Source: Helichrysum umbraculigerum (taxonomy: Eukaryota; Streptophyta; Magnoliopsida; Asterales; Asteraceae). From it: DNA of 64,000 bases. The stretch lies in contig CATIUR010000002.1 of assembly GCA_949592205.1 (NCBI GenBank), positions 134,242,090 to 134,306,089 of the forward strand. Direction: 5' to 3'. Under the pieces are notes generated by a model. That model searched no databases. It saw nothing but the letters and a program-made list of their open reading frames with translations, and was not told where the DNA came from. The position numbers and the translations under genes are program-made. Numbering within the stretch: the first letter of the stretch is position 1; the number at the start of each line of letters is the position of its first letter. This document shows, one piece after another, positions 51,120 to 61,704 of this stretch.

Positions 51120-54037
51120 ATATGGTGATCTTGCTCAAATCTACACAATGTTCAGAACCGGAAAAAAAAAACAGATACAATATTTAATTCGGACAAAATG
51201 AAACACAAACCATACAAAGTTTGATCCCGTCGAGGATTGCTCAATTAAGGATCGATCCGACGGTAGTGGTTGGTAACCTTTCAATCTAAAACAAAAACAC
51301 CAAAAAGATGAGATTTAACAAAAACACAATGAAACCTATTTCGATCTATCAGAAAAAGAAGAAAAGTGAAAAGTTATAGATCTAACCCATATAACGGTGG
51401 TAGCCGGTTTTCCAGATGTGTTGGACAAACAAGAAGTGGTGGTTACTCACCAAATGACTTTTAGTGATGGCGGAGATGGTAGCGTCCTAGATTATGTGAT
51501 TTTTATGGGTTTGGAAGAGAGTAGAAAATGGAAGTCGGGGGAGAGAAATTTGTGGGTTTGGAATCTTGGATACCATATACGAAAGAGATGACGATGGTTG
51601 TAATGGTGGTGACTGCTAATGGTGGTTGGTGACGGTGTGGGGGTTGACCGGTGGGTGTGGTGGTGGTGGGGAGAGAGATGCGAGAAAAAAATTGGTGTGT
51701 GTTTTTTTTAATACTATGTGTTTGTAATGGTGAATGTGTGTTTATATGTAATCTAAAGGTTAGTGCTAGGGGTAGTTTGGGTATTTCCGATATCCTTCTA
51801 CTAAGGCAATTAAGCCAAAACTTGGAAACGCTTAATAAGGGGTAGAGATAGGGTGATCTTGCTCAAATCTACACAATGTTCAGAACCGGAAAAAAAAAAC
51901 AAATACAATATTTAATTCGGACAAAACGAAATACAAACCATACAAAGTTTGATCCCGTCGAGGATTGCTCAATTAAGGATCGATCCGACGGTAGTGGTTG
52001 GTAACCTTTCAATCTAAAACAAAAACACCAAAAAGATGAGATTTAACAAAAACACAATGAAACCTATTTCGATCTTACAGAAAAAGAAGAAAAGTGAAAA
52101 GTTATAGATCTAACCCATATAACGGTGGTAGCCGGTTTTCCAGATGTGTTGGACAAACCAGAAGTGGCGGTTACTCACCAAATGACTTTTAGTGATGGCG
52201 GAGATGGTAGCGTCCTAGATTATGTGATTTTTATGGGTTAGGAAGAGAGTAGAAAATGGAAGTCGGGGGAGAGAAATTTGTGGGTTTGGAATCTTGGATA
52301 CCATATACGAAAGAGATGACGATGGTTGTAATGGTGGTGACTGCTAATGGTGGTTGGTGACGGTGTGGGGGTTGACCGGTGGGTGTGGTGGTGGTGGGGA
52401 GAGAGATGAGAGAAAAAAATTGGTGTGTGTTTTTTTTTTAATACTATGTGTTTGTAATGGTGAATGTGTGTTTATATGTAATCTAAAGGTTAGTGCTAGG
52501 GGTAGTTTGGGTATTTCCGATATCCTTCTACTAAGGCAATTAAGCCAAAACTTGGAAACGCTTAATAAGGGGTAGAGATAGGGTGATCTTGCTCAAATCT
52601 ACACAATGTTCAGAACCGGAAAAAAAAAACAAATACAATATTTAATTCGGACAAAATGAAATACAAACCATACAAAGTTTGATCCCGTCGAGGATTGCTC
52701 AATTAAGGATCGATCCGACGGTAGTGGTTGGTAACCTTTCAATCTAAAACAAAAACACCAAAATGATGAGATTTAACAAAAACACAATGAAACCTATTTC
52801 GATCTTACAGAAAAAGAAGAAAAGTGAAAAGTTATAGATCTAACCCATATAACGGTGGTAGCCGGTTTTCCAGATGTGTTGGACAAACCAGAAGTGGCGG
52901 TTACTCACCAAATGACTTTTAGTGATGGCGGAGATGGTAGCGTCCTAGATTATGTGATTTTTATGGGTTTGGAAGAGAGTAGAAAATGGAAGTCGGGGGA
53001 GAGAAATTTGTGGGTTTGGAATCTTGTATACCATATACGAAAGAGATGACGATGGTTGTAATGGTGGTGACTGCTAATGGTGGTTGGTGACGGTGTGGGG
53101 GTTGACCGATGGGTGTGGTGGTGGTGGGGAGAGAGATGAGAGAAAAAAATTGGTGTGTGTTTTTTTTGAATACTATGTGTTTGTAATGGTGAATGTGTGT
53201 TTATATGTAATCTAAAGGTTAGTGCCAGGGGTAGTTTGGGTATTTCCGATATCCTTCTACTAAGGCAATTAAGCCAAAACTTGGAAACGCTTAATAAGGG
53301 GTAGAGATATGGTGATCTTGCTCAAATCTACACAATGTTCAGAACCGGAAAAAAAAAACAAATACAATATTTAATTCGGACAAAATGAAATACAAACCAT
53401 ACAAAGTTTGATCCCGTCGAGGATTGCTCAATTAAGGATCAATCCGACGGTAGTGGTTGGTAACCTTTCAATCTAAAACAAAAACACCAAAAATATGAGA
53501 TTTAACAAAAACACAATGAAACCTATTTCGATCTAACAGAAAAAGAAGAAAAGTGAAAAGTTATAGATCTAACCCATATAACGGTGGTAGCCGGTTTTCC
53601 AGATGTGTTGGACAAACCAGAAGTGGCGGTTACTCACCAAATGACTTTTAGTGATGGCGGAGATGGTAGCGTCCTAGATTATGTGATTTTTATGGGTTTG
53701 GAAGAGAGTAGAAAATGGAAGTCGGGGGAGAGAAATTTGTGGGTTTGGAATCTTGGATACCATATACGAAAGAGATGACGATGGTTGTAATGGTGGTGAC
53801 TGCTAACGGTGGTTGGTGACGGTGTGGGGGTTGACCGGTGGGTGTGGTGGTGGTGGGGAGAGAGATGAGAGAAAAAAATTGGTGTGTGTTTTATTTTGAA
53901 TACTATGTGTTTGTAATGGTGAATGTGTGTTTATATGTAATCTAAAGGTTAGTGCTAGGGGTAGTTTGGGTATTTCCGATATCCTTCTACTAAGGCAATT
54001 AAGCCAAAACTTGGAAACGCTTAATAAGGGGTAGAGA
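51120..54037 (-). repeat. Four tandem 729-bp units ending in the Helitron 5' terminus
   Basis: The junction word GGTAGAGA ends at 51,848, 52,578, 53,307 and 54,037, spacing 729-730 bp. Units are nearly identical; differences include a stop in the second copy's 64-codon frame, and A/T-run lengths. Each unit's right edge is the reverse complement of TCTCTACC, so the Helitron 5' end is present four times. The repeated plus-strand 64-codon frame has no recognisable relatives and one copy is broken. Confidence 0.93.
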
Positions 54038-54355
54038 TTTCATATAGAAAAAAGGTATCCGGGCCACCCACTAGAGCTGCTCCATATTTCAATAGAGTAT
54101 GACCGAACCCCTACAATGTCCAACATCGCCAGGCAAATCACCTCCATCACATATACCACAACGTCCGAGTCGAAACTCGCACCAACTAAGCCTTAACGTT
54201 GTGGGTCATGCACTTCATTGGTGGTATGTACCTTTGAGATAAATAATACCCATGACAGATCATCGTCTTTTACGTACGTATTACTACGAAAAAAACCCTT
54301 ATTGAATATATCTGCAACCTTTTCATAACCTTAACAAGTTCTTGAATCGACTTCA
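54038..54355 (+). other. Region upstream of the NAC gene
   Basis: About 320 bases between the Helitron end and the NAC start codon. No sure TATA box is seen. If the gene is expressed, its promoter must lie here or in the Helitron. Confidence 0.4.
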
Positions 54356-55820
54356 ATGAACGTAACACGACAAATTGTTCCAATGAGTAACAACCAAGTA
54401 CGCCAACCTGATCACGACGACATGCTGGATTCTGGTTATGGTTTTTATCCAACCGACGCGGAGCTTATTGTTTACTACTTAAAAGAAAAGATTGAAAAAG
54501 GAAAACATCCTGAATATTGCCAAATGTACGAGGTTAATATTTACGACTACCATCCCAAAGATCTTACAGGTAATTAACATAACAATCCGTTTAATAATGT
54601 AAATCTTGATGGTTCTTTATTCTTTTTAGGGAAATTGATGGATTTGCCCCAAAAGAAAACGAATATAATGATTTGCCCTTCCCAAATTTTTTTTGATGAT
54701 TTACCTCATCCGGCGCAAGTCGCAAGCTACAACTTGCGACCCACCGCTTGCGTCTTGCGACCATGATTGAGATTGTTACCGCGAACGTGCTTTTTGTGTA
54801 GGGAAGCGGGAGCAAGTCGCAAATGGGCGGGAGCAAGACTATCACCAACCCTTGCGACCCATTCATTTCTTGCACTAGTTCTCGTGTGTAGCCTGGCCGC
54901 AAGTCGCAACACTTGGGTCGCAAGTCGCTTGCGACTTGCTCCTGGGTGAGGTAAATCCTTGATCAACTTTTTTTTTGAAAGGGCAAATCGTTATATTCAT
55001 TTTTTTAAGAGGCAAATCTATCAATTACCCTTCTTTTTAGGGTAAGAGTCATAGATTGGTAACGTACTTTCACTTTTGTTCCAATGTTGGTAATGAACTC
55101 ACTTCATTACTAATGTAGGTAATGTACCACAGAAAAATGTTACATATTAACAACATACTTTACTTTACATATGTGTTCCAATGTTGGTAATGTACTTATG
55201 AATCATATTACACACATCGAGACACTTTTACAAAGTACATTACTAATATTGGTAATAAAATTAGTTCGTTACCTATATTGGAACAAAATTGAGAGTACAT
55301 TACCAATTTATGATCTTAACGCTTCTTTTTATTTGTTGATTAATTGGTTTTTATTTCTAAAAGTTGTATGTCTTAACCTTTTGATGGTCTGTTAATGTAC
55401 ATTCTATGTGTACGTAATTTAAGATCAATAGTTTCTTGTAATTTATTTTTTAGTTTGATCATCTTTTATCGATCGTTTTCGTAACTTATATATAAGCAAT
55501 ATATTGATATTTTGATGCTTTGTTGATGATATATAGACATGGAAGAACATCGGCCGTCGTCTAAAGGCAAATGGTACTTTTTGACGCCTAGAGAGCGAAA
55601 ATACCCTAAAAGGAAAAGAGCTAATAGACAAACCAAGGACTTCGGGCGCCGGAAGATAACAGAAAAATATTCTGTGGTTTATGATGATGTGAGAACTAAA
55701 GAAGCGATTGGAACCAAAAGAAGATTCGGTTATTATGATGCAAAGGGAAACAAAACCGAATGGTTGATGTATAAGTATGCCAATGATTCCCGATCTCCCG
55801 GTTGGAACCATAGACAATAA
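54356..55820 (+). CDS. Short divergent NAC-domain protein, two exons (54356-54569, 55537-55820), 165 aa
   Basis: Exon 1 ends CTTACAG|GTAATT and exon 2 begins after GATATATAG; joining keeps the frame. The five NAC subdomains are traceable: A (GYGFYPTDAELIVYYL), B (VNIYDYHPKDL), C (KWYFLTPRERKYPKRKRANR), and D/E (GTKRRFGYYDAKGNKTEWLM, YKY). NAC proteins are plant transcription factors. Subdomain C lacks the usual WKATG DNA-contact motif (FGRRKITEK instead) and the activation region after the NAC domain is missing; typical family members have about 300 residues. It may dimerise without binding DNA well, acting as a modifier, or be a decaying copy. The ATG at 54,386 is an alternative start. The intron holds two MITEs. 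The gene sits between two divergent Helitron 5' ends. Confidence 0.78.
54629..55030. mobile_element. Foldback MITE A in the NAC intron, 402 bp, 9-bp target duplication
   Basis: Imperfect inverted repeats of about 80 bp start GGGAAATTGATGG and end CAATTACCC. TTCTTTTTA flanks it at 54,620-54,628 and 55,031-55,039. The centre is rich in CTTGCGAC / GTCGCAAG words. The size of the duplication suggests a Mutator-type element. Confidence 0.8.
55040..55322. mobile_element. Foldback MITE B in the NAC intron, about 283 bp, same target word
   Basis: Inverted arms of about 70 bp run from GGTAAGAGTCATAGATTGG to the matching CCAATTTATGATCTTAAC. The word TTCTTTTTA stands on its left (55,031, shared with MITE A) and right (55,323-55,331). 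Confidence 0.72.
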
Positions 55821-55851
55821 GGTACTATTTTAGCGTGACATTAGTTCAATC

Positions 55852-56584
55852 TCTCTTATCTAATATAGGAGAGCCTATATTAACTAATCACCTCCTCAAC
55901 TAACCCTAATAAGTTAATCCTCACCTTTCATTGACTTAGTTAATATAATCCTAGCCATTGAAAGTCATTAGTGAAATGATTAATTAATCTTAATCTTTTT
56001 TGCCCTTAATTGTTCCAACTTTACCCTCAGTTCCATCCCGTATCTCCCCTTTTGTTAAGACCGGTTTCACCAATGGCAGGCACCATACGGCCGACCAATC
56101 CACAATCACAAAAAACAAGCAGATCAACCAATCCCCAATTAAAATTTATGCATCTATTCATCTATTCTCCTCCATGTCAACCAATTGCTCGTCTCAATTT
56201 CTGAAAAAAGTCTCAATTTCTGAAAAAAACCAAAGAATTGAACTTCAACAGCCACCATGTGCGCCGGCGGAGGTGGATGAAATTCCGATCAACACGACCT
56301 TGATCGGACGGAGGTGGCGTCGGAAGTTCAACGAACGGAAGAATCCGTTAACCGCCGCGGTCGATAGATGCGGGATTCTTCAACGAAAGCCAAGGTATTG
56401 TGTCAATATACATGTGGATTTCAGTTTTTTGTTCATCATGAATTTCAGTTTGTTGTTCAATATACATATTCTTAGTGCATACTAGGTGTTTGATAAAATA
56501 TCAGTGAGAGTTTGTTACATGTGGGGTTGCTTTTACTTTCGTTTCTTATTTGTTTTAATATTATGTGGTGTTTGTTACATTTAG
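55852..56584 (+). other. Leader of the second mosaic with one unidentified exon-like piece
   Basis: A plus-strand frame (56,000-56,485) includes a stretch rich in basic residues (RRWRRKFNERKNPLTAAVD) that stops at a donor-like AAG|GTATTG near 56,396. I do not recognise it. It may be a 5' exon of the PP2C gene or another captured piece. Confidence 0.35.
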
Positions 56585-57885
56585 GTGATACTAGAGCAGT
56601 TTTAGCAACAGATGATGACGAAAGAAAGTCTGAGGGATTAAAAGCGGTGCAGTTAACGGATAGCCATACGGTTGATAATGACTTGGAAAGAAACCAAGTT
56701 GTTAGTCAACATCCTGATGATCCTAAGACAATCGTGCATGGAAAAGTTAAAGGAAAGTTGAAAGTTACTCGGGCATATGGAGTCGGTATTCTGAAAAAGG
56801 TAAAAGAAATTAAATTTCATTAACATTTTTTTAGTGAGCATTTTCGAGATTGTTTGGATTTGCATTTTGGAACTGATTATAGTGATTTAAAGTCGCCATA
56901 ATCACTTTATATTGTTTGTATGACCTATTATTGCTTTGTTCTGATTATATGATTATTTAGGGCCAACAAACACTATTTTCAGTGGTCTATTTCAGTGTCA
57001 CATAATCACTTTCAAAACTCATGTCCGAAGTAGTGAGTCCATAAGTCACATGTGATTATGTTTTCTAATGTCTACAGAAAGTTTTGAATGATGCTTTGAT
57101 GGGAATTCTTCGGGTTCGTAACCTTTTAAGTCCTCCATACGTCTCTGTAGAACCATCACTCTATATGCATGAAGTTTCAAGCTCTGATCACTTTCTAATA
57201 CTCGGGAGTCATGGTTTATTTGATTTCTTAACAAATGATGAGGCAGTGAAGCTCGTCCATTCCTATATATCTGCAAAACCGTCGGGAGATCCGGCCAAAT
57301 ATCTGTTGGAGCAGCTTGTACTCAAAGCCGCCTGTTCTGCAGGTAAAAGAAATTAAATTTCATTAACATTTTTTTAGTGAGCATTTTCGAGATTGTTTGG
57401 ATTTACATTTTGGAACTGGTTATAGTGATTTAAAGTCGCCATAATCACTTTATATTGTTTGGATAACCTATTATTGCTTTGTTCTGATTATATGATTATT
57501 TAGGGCCAACAAACACTATTTTCAGTGGTCTATTTCAGTGTCACTTAATCACTTTCAAAACTCATGTCCGAAGTAGTGAGTCCATAAGTCACATGTGATT
57601 ATGTTTTTAAATGTCTGCAGAAAGTTTTGAATGATGCTTTGATGGGAATTCTTCGGGTTCGTAACCTTATGAGTCCTCCATACGTCTCTGTAGAACCATC
57701 ACTCTATATGCATGAATTTTCAAGCTCTGATCACTTTCTAATACTCGGGAGTCATGGTTTATTTGATTTCTTAACAAATGATGAGGCAGTGAAGCTCGTC
57801 CATTCCTACATATCTGCAAAACCGTCGGGAGATCCGGCCAAATATCTGTTGGAGCAGCTTGTACTCAAAGCCGCCTGTTCTGCAG
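56585..57885 (+). pseudogene. POLTERGEIST-type PP2C phosphatase fragment with a duplicated exon
   Basis: Exon 56,585-56,799 (GDTRAVLA, HPDDPKTIVHGKVKGKLKVT) is followed by exon 57,078-57,342 (LNDALMGILRVRNLLSPPYV, then SDHFLILGSHGLFDF) and then a second copy of that exon at 57,621-57,885. Borders are GT/AG. The sequence tracks the plant POL/PLL clade of PP2C phosphatases, which act in stem-cell signalling. The N-terminal metal-binding DG part and the last exon with RRRYHDD are missing. In the DGLFDF motif the first Asp is His (SHGLFDF), which would remove a metal ligand. Splicing in both copies would also repeat 88 residues. Non-functional. Confidence 0.87.
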
Positions 57886-57888
57886 GTA
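56800..57888 (+). repeat. 543-bp tandem duplication of intron plus exon within the PP2C fragment
   Basis: The unit beginning GGTAAAAGAAATTAAATTTC at 56,799 recurs at 57,342, and the two exons are exactly 543 bases apart. Copies differ at a handful of bases, so the duplication is fairly recent. Confidence 0.9.
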
Positions 57889-58561
57889 AATTTATAGGTT
57901 CACCTGTGGAAACTTTCCAGGATTTTGGAATTTGGTTTCCGTTCTAAAAAAAGAAGGAAAAAAATTACTCAGTCCATTTCTTTTTTAAGTGTATTGATAT
58001 TGATGGTCAAACTTAGTAGTTTTTTGCTTCAAATCGACATGGATACTGCTCATCATTGACCATTATTTCTCTTTGAGTTAATTTTATATTTACGGATGAC
58101 CTGTAAGATTATGAATAATTAAGCAAGTGATTTTTATATTAGGCATATACATTTGACCAATGGAATACATAAAGATAAAATTCTATTTTGTATAGATAGA
58201 TGTGTTTAAAGTGATCTAATGCTTCAAAAGAGTTGGTTAACAGATAGAGTTATTGGTTGAATTTTGATCCTTCTAAGCAGCAATGTGTTATCTTTCTAAT
58301 TGAGTTATTAGTTAAAGTTTTGTAGCAGCAAGTGTAACAATCAACAATTCGTAGGGTTGTAGCTATGACAACACTATAAAGGTATAATTCGGATATGGTT
58401 GTATCTACGATAACACTATAAAGGTGAGGCACTTAAATTCATGCTCACATTGCAACATGGCAACAAGAATGTATCGTGGGCATTGGGCTGTCGTTATACA
58501 ACCATATATTTATACCTTTATAGTTCAAGCTTAACTCATTTCTGCATATATACATTTTCAG
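57889..58561 (+). other. Mosaic spacer with a small inverted repeat
   Basis: AT-rich and non-coding. The word AACACTATAAAGGT occurs at about 58,370 and 58,410 and its complement near 58,515, giving a weak foldback. No gene is recognised. Confidence 0.4.
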
Positions 58562-58661
58562 TGATGATCTCACCATTGAGGTTTGGGGTGTGGACATTGC
58601 AAGAATGCAATCTGGTTATAACAGTATTGGGTTTGAAAATGCGGATAGCTGCCCATTTTAG
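58562..58661 (+). pseudogene. Unidentified exon-like piece (DDLTIEVWGVDIARMQ)
   Basis: After an acceptor TACATTTTCAG, an open frame encodes DDLTIEVWGVDIARMQSGYN and ends in a stop at 58,659. It looks protein-like but I cannot name its family. Confidence 0.35.
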
Positions 58662-58963
58662 AGTGACTTGCTGGCTTCATTGACTCTTTGTTGTATTTGA
58701 ATTTAAGATTGTAGATTGTACTTTTTGTGAAGCTTTATAGTGTTAACTCTTTATGTTCGCCCATGCTTCTCATGTATTTGAATACCTTGGCTTAGTTTGT
58801 TAGAGTAATATTTGCATTAAGATACATTTAATTCTCAATTAGTCTTTCATTGCTGTCAATATAATGTTATATAGATGTTCACACCACAACACCAGCTGTG
58901 TCCTTTATTTGTCTCATGATTTTTGTCCAGTTTTACATATTAAGCTAATGTGTCATGTACCAG
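58662..58963 (+). other. Mosaic spacer
   Basis: AT-rich intron-like sequence ending in the acceptor ATGTACCAG. Nothing else is seen. Confidence 0.4.
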
Positions 58964-59358
58964 AAGTGGCGCAAGGACCAAGGGAAACCCAACCAAGGAG
59001 TTAACAGTGATGAAGCCGAAAGCAGTACCCGTGTTGGACGCAACCTGTCAATCAATGGATGGCAATCAGACCAAGTGAGCAATCATACGTACCGCAGTTC
59101 TCCATTGGTGAACATATCAAATCGAAGCAACAATGTTAAACCAATGCGGTATACTCCATTCCCATTTTTTTTGGTTCAAACCAGAATGAAGGATTTGGTA
59201 ACAGAATTACCAATAACTTTTTTCATCAAGGAACATCTGGTGTACCTGATGCTGGAGGACAAGGTCCGAATTCTCTGTCATTTTCATCAATTCAAGGACC
59301 AGAATCTGATGAATCTCTTCATTATCTGAATGATTTGGGTGGTGATGGTCCAAATTAA
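58964..59358 (+). pseudogene. Unidentified terminal exon, polar, frameshifted
   Basis: Opens KWRKDQGKPNQGVNSDEAES, rich in Ser/Asn/Gln. A change of frame near 59,180 leads to an ending SLHYLNDLGGDGPN and TAA. Low-complexity composition resembles the disordered tail of a regulatory protein. Not recognised. Confidence 0.4.
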
Positions 59359-60048
59359 ATTTACATATTTGGAACTGTGGGTTGCAATCATGTCAAATGG
59401 AATAAGGTTAGTTATATTACAAATACTATATATCATTAATCATGTATAAGTTATAGTCATAAAGTTTAATTAGAGCTAATTAAATGATATTTTTGCGATA
59501 CGGAGTTACACAATTCAACTTCTTTGCTTGACAGGATGCTACATACCCCATTGTATGTAGTTTCACAATTCAAGTCCTTTGCTTTATGGAGTTACACAAT
59601 TCTGGTCCTTGAAACAATTCAACAGAGCTGCATACCCCATTGGTATGTACCATTTGTAAGGCATTCTAAACCATTTAAGGCATTGGTACTGATTACTGAC
59701 ATTTATATAAGGATAGGCGCTCTGAGGTGCTAGGCGCTAAGGCGGAAACCTCACGTAGATGAAACAACAACAATTCATAAAATAAAAACTGCTAGGTCAA
59801 TCTGAATTATATTTTGTTGATAAATGATCATAAGTGTGATTGTGAAAAAAAAAAACTCTGGTTAAAACTGGAGACCATTTAAGACGATCTCTACGAGAGT
59901 TGGTAACGTGATATATATAAATGTCAATTAGCTAATTAAGGGTGTTTGTACCAAAAAGATAAGTAGAATTGTCCTCATAGAAACATATATAAAACGGAAA
60001 CATCTCTTCATAATTGTTAAAATCTGTCTGCTCATTAAACACATGCAG
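59359..60048 (+). other. Mosaic spacer with degenerate short duplication
   Basis: The phrase GCTACATACCCCATT is echoed by GCTGCATACCCCATT about 95 bases on (59,537 and 59,629). No coding sequence is recognised. Confidence 0.4.
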
Positions 60049-60596
60049 GTTATTGTTTCGAAATCATCTAGCAGGATCTGTGATTGGACCAGGTGGTCTT
60101 AGCTTTGTTAATGAACTGGTTTAGGTATCACTTCATCTTTCTCTTTGCCGTCCAAGCATCCATCAATGCCCTTCGGGGTATAAGGCATATATTATTATGA
60201 GTATCCAACTGTATTCTCATGGGAATGTTGATGATAACATTATGTTTATCCTGATATCTTGTAAGTATATAAGTATATGCATGCAGGTTGAGACTGTTGC
60301 TCAGTTTGGTGTTATTTTTCTTCTTTTTGAGTTGGGCCTGGAGTTCTCAGCAGCCAAGGTTTACACTCCCGCTCAGACCCCAACATCTCTATATCCCTTA
60401 TATGCACACTCAGAGAGTAAAAAAAAACATAACTCCTGATTTGTATAAAGATTATAAATGTTGAATCGTGTTTTTAACCTCTCTGTATGTGTAATGTTCC
60501 ATTGTTGCAGCTTCGTGTCGTCCGAGCAGTTGATCAGTCATAGGAGGTCTGCTCCAGATATTTCTTTTTATGTGCTTGTCTGGAGTAATAGCTGTG
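60049..60596 (+). pseudogene. KEA-type K+/H+ antiporter fragment, three exons
   Basis: Exon 60,049-60,124 has LAGSVIGPGGLSFVNELV; exon 60,287-60,358 has VETVAQFGVIFLLFELGLEF; exon 60,511-60,596 begins LRVVRAV and then loses frame through a small indel. These match consecutive membrane helices of the plant KEA4-6 branch (CPA2 family). The rest of the about 12-helix transporter is absent and stops occur in the third exon, so it is a dead fragment. Confidence 0.85.
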
Positions 60597-61482
60597 GTAT
60601 GTATCTATTTGTCAGATTTTTGTGATTGTTATTACAACGCTATCAAGGTTATTTATGTTTCTTGAATGGTATATTATATGTCAAAAATTATTTTGATTGA
60701 TGTGGATATTATCATCTTCGTTCTTTTCACCTAACAAGAACATGAATGGAATTTATTGTTATCTTTGCATCTTTGAAATTTATTGTTGTTGTCATAGCCA
60801 CATGCACAATCTGGTCTTGCCACAACATCGTAATCACTTCAGGAAGTCGATCATTTTTGTGTATGATTTTATTCTATGGTTTTTTACTGATGTTTTATTA
60901 CATTTATAAGTGTTTGTGTTTCGGATTTCATTTTAAGCTTGTTTTGTGCTCTCATGCCTTTGATTTTTATTTGTTATGATTATATATGAATATGTTGGCT
61001 TCAAGTTGCTCCTTAATTTTTAATTCATGTTCGTGTTCAGGGGGTTGATTTGTGTTTCATATAATAATATGTTTAGATGTGTTTGTTTCAAATGGTCATC
61101 CTTATTGTTCAGATATGCGTTTGGGTTCTTACAATTTGTGGTATTCGATTATGGTAGTAAACTTTTCAAGAAGCTGGTCAGTCAACCAATTATATATTTT
61201 TTTGGGTAAAACTTTTTTAATATTTGAACCATGAATCTTATTTTACAAGCCGCTTAAAATTGGTACAGAAAAAAGTTCAACCTAAACCCAACAGAAATCC
61301 TTTAATTCGACTGCAACCAAATACTGATACCATGTGTAGCTAAATGTTTGTATAGTTAGATGTAATAAAACATACGTTTCTTGAATCTTTTCATTTGTAA
61401 AGTTATGATGTCAGTTATTATTGATCAAGTTTATTTTGATATCATTTTTTCACTCAATGATACGAGTTATTGATTTTTGCAG
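60597..61482 (+). other. Mosaic spacer between KEA and ClpX pieces
   Basis: AT-rich. Two overlapping frames at 60,697-60,979 encode only hydrophobic, low-complexity peptides and are not considered genes. Confidence 0.4.
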
Positions 61483-61704
61483 AGATGTCTTGGGTAAGGG
61501 TGTGCAATAGTCATTACTAAAGATGTCTGAAGGAATGGTAACGGTATGCTTTTAGCTTGTCTGTAATTATAATATGAGTTCTTCAATATTTTGAGCATGT
61601 CGAAAATGTATAGAATTATGAGTATATATCTGTGACGTTTATTTCAGGTTGTCAATGTCCCTTAGAAGGGTACATGAAAGCATCCTATAGGAGACAATAT
61701 TGAG
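61483..61704 (+). pseudogene. ClpX chaperone fragment, two exons with stops
   Basis: Exon 61,483-61,543 gives DVLGKGVQ, a stop, SLLKMSEGMVT. Exon 61,648-61,704 gives VVNVP, stop, KGT, stop, KHPIGDNIE. This follows ClpX (DVSGEGVQQALLKMLEGT and NVPEKGARKHPRGDNI), the unfoldase partner of ClpP in mitochondria and bacteria. It covers the region after Walker B. Three premature stops show it is a relic. Confidence 0.83.

Larger units (their letters stand above)
42310..54037 (-). mobile_element. Candidate non-autonomous Helitron carrying fragments of at least four genes, 11.7 kb
   Basis: On the minus strand the element would begin TCTCTACCCCTTATTAAG (5' TC end, 54,037) and end in the hairpin CCCGCGAATTCGCGGG plus seven bases plus CTAG (42,310). 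It is flanked by A on the 5' side and T on the 3' side, the Helitron insertion rule. There is no target duplication or terminal inverted repeat. Inside, pieces of a receptor kinase, a CCCH protein, a guanylate-binding protein and an Aurora kinase all lie on the minus strand and keep intron-exon borders, as Helitron-captured gene pieces do. No Rep/helicase gene is present. The two ends could belong to different elements; that is the main doubt. Confidence 0.6.

Noticed and set aside
51397..53778. Repeated 64-codon plus-strand ORFs in the 729-bp units
   Set aside because: The second copy has a stop, no family resemblance is seen and the frame runs against the Helitron sense strand; conservation just reflects recent duplication.
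60697..61234. Hydrophobic plus-strand ORFs of 60-77 codons
   Set aside because: T-rich intronic DNA; no conserved motif, and they overlap each other in different frames.
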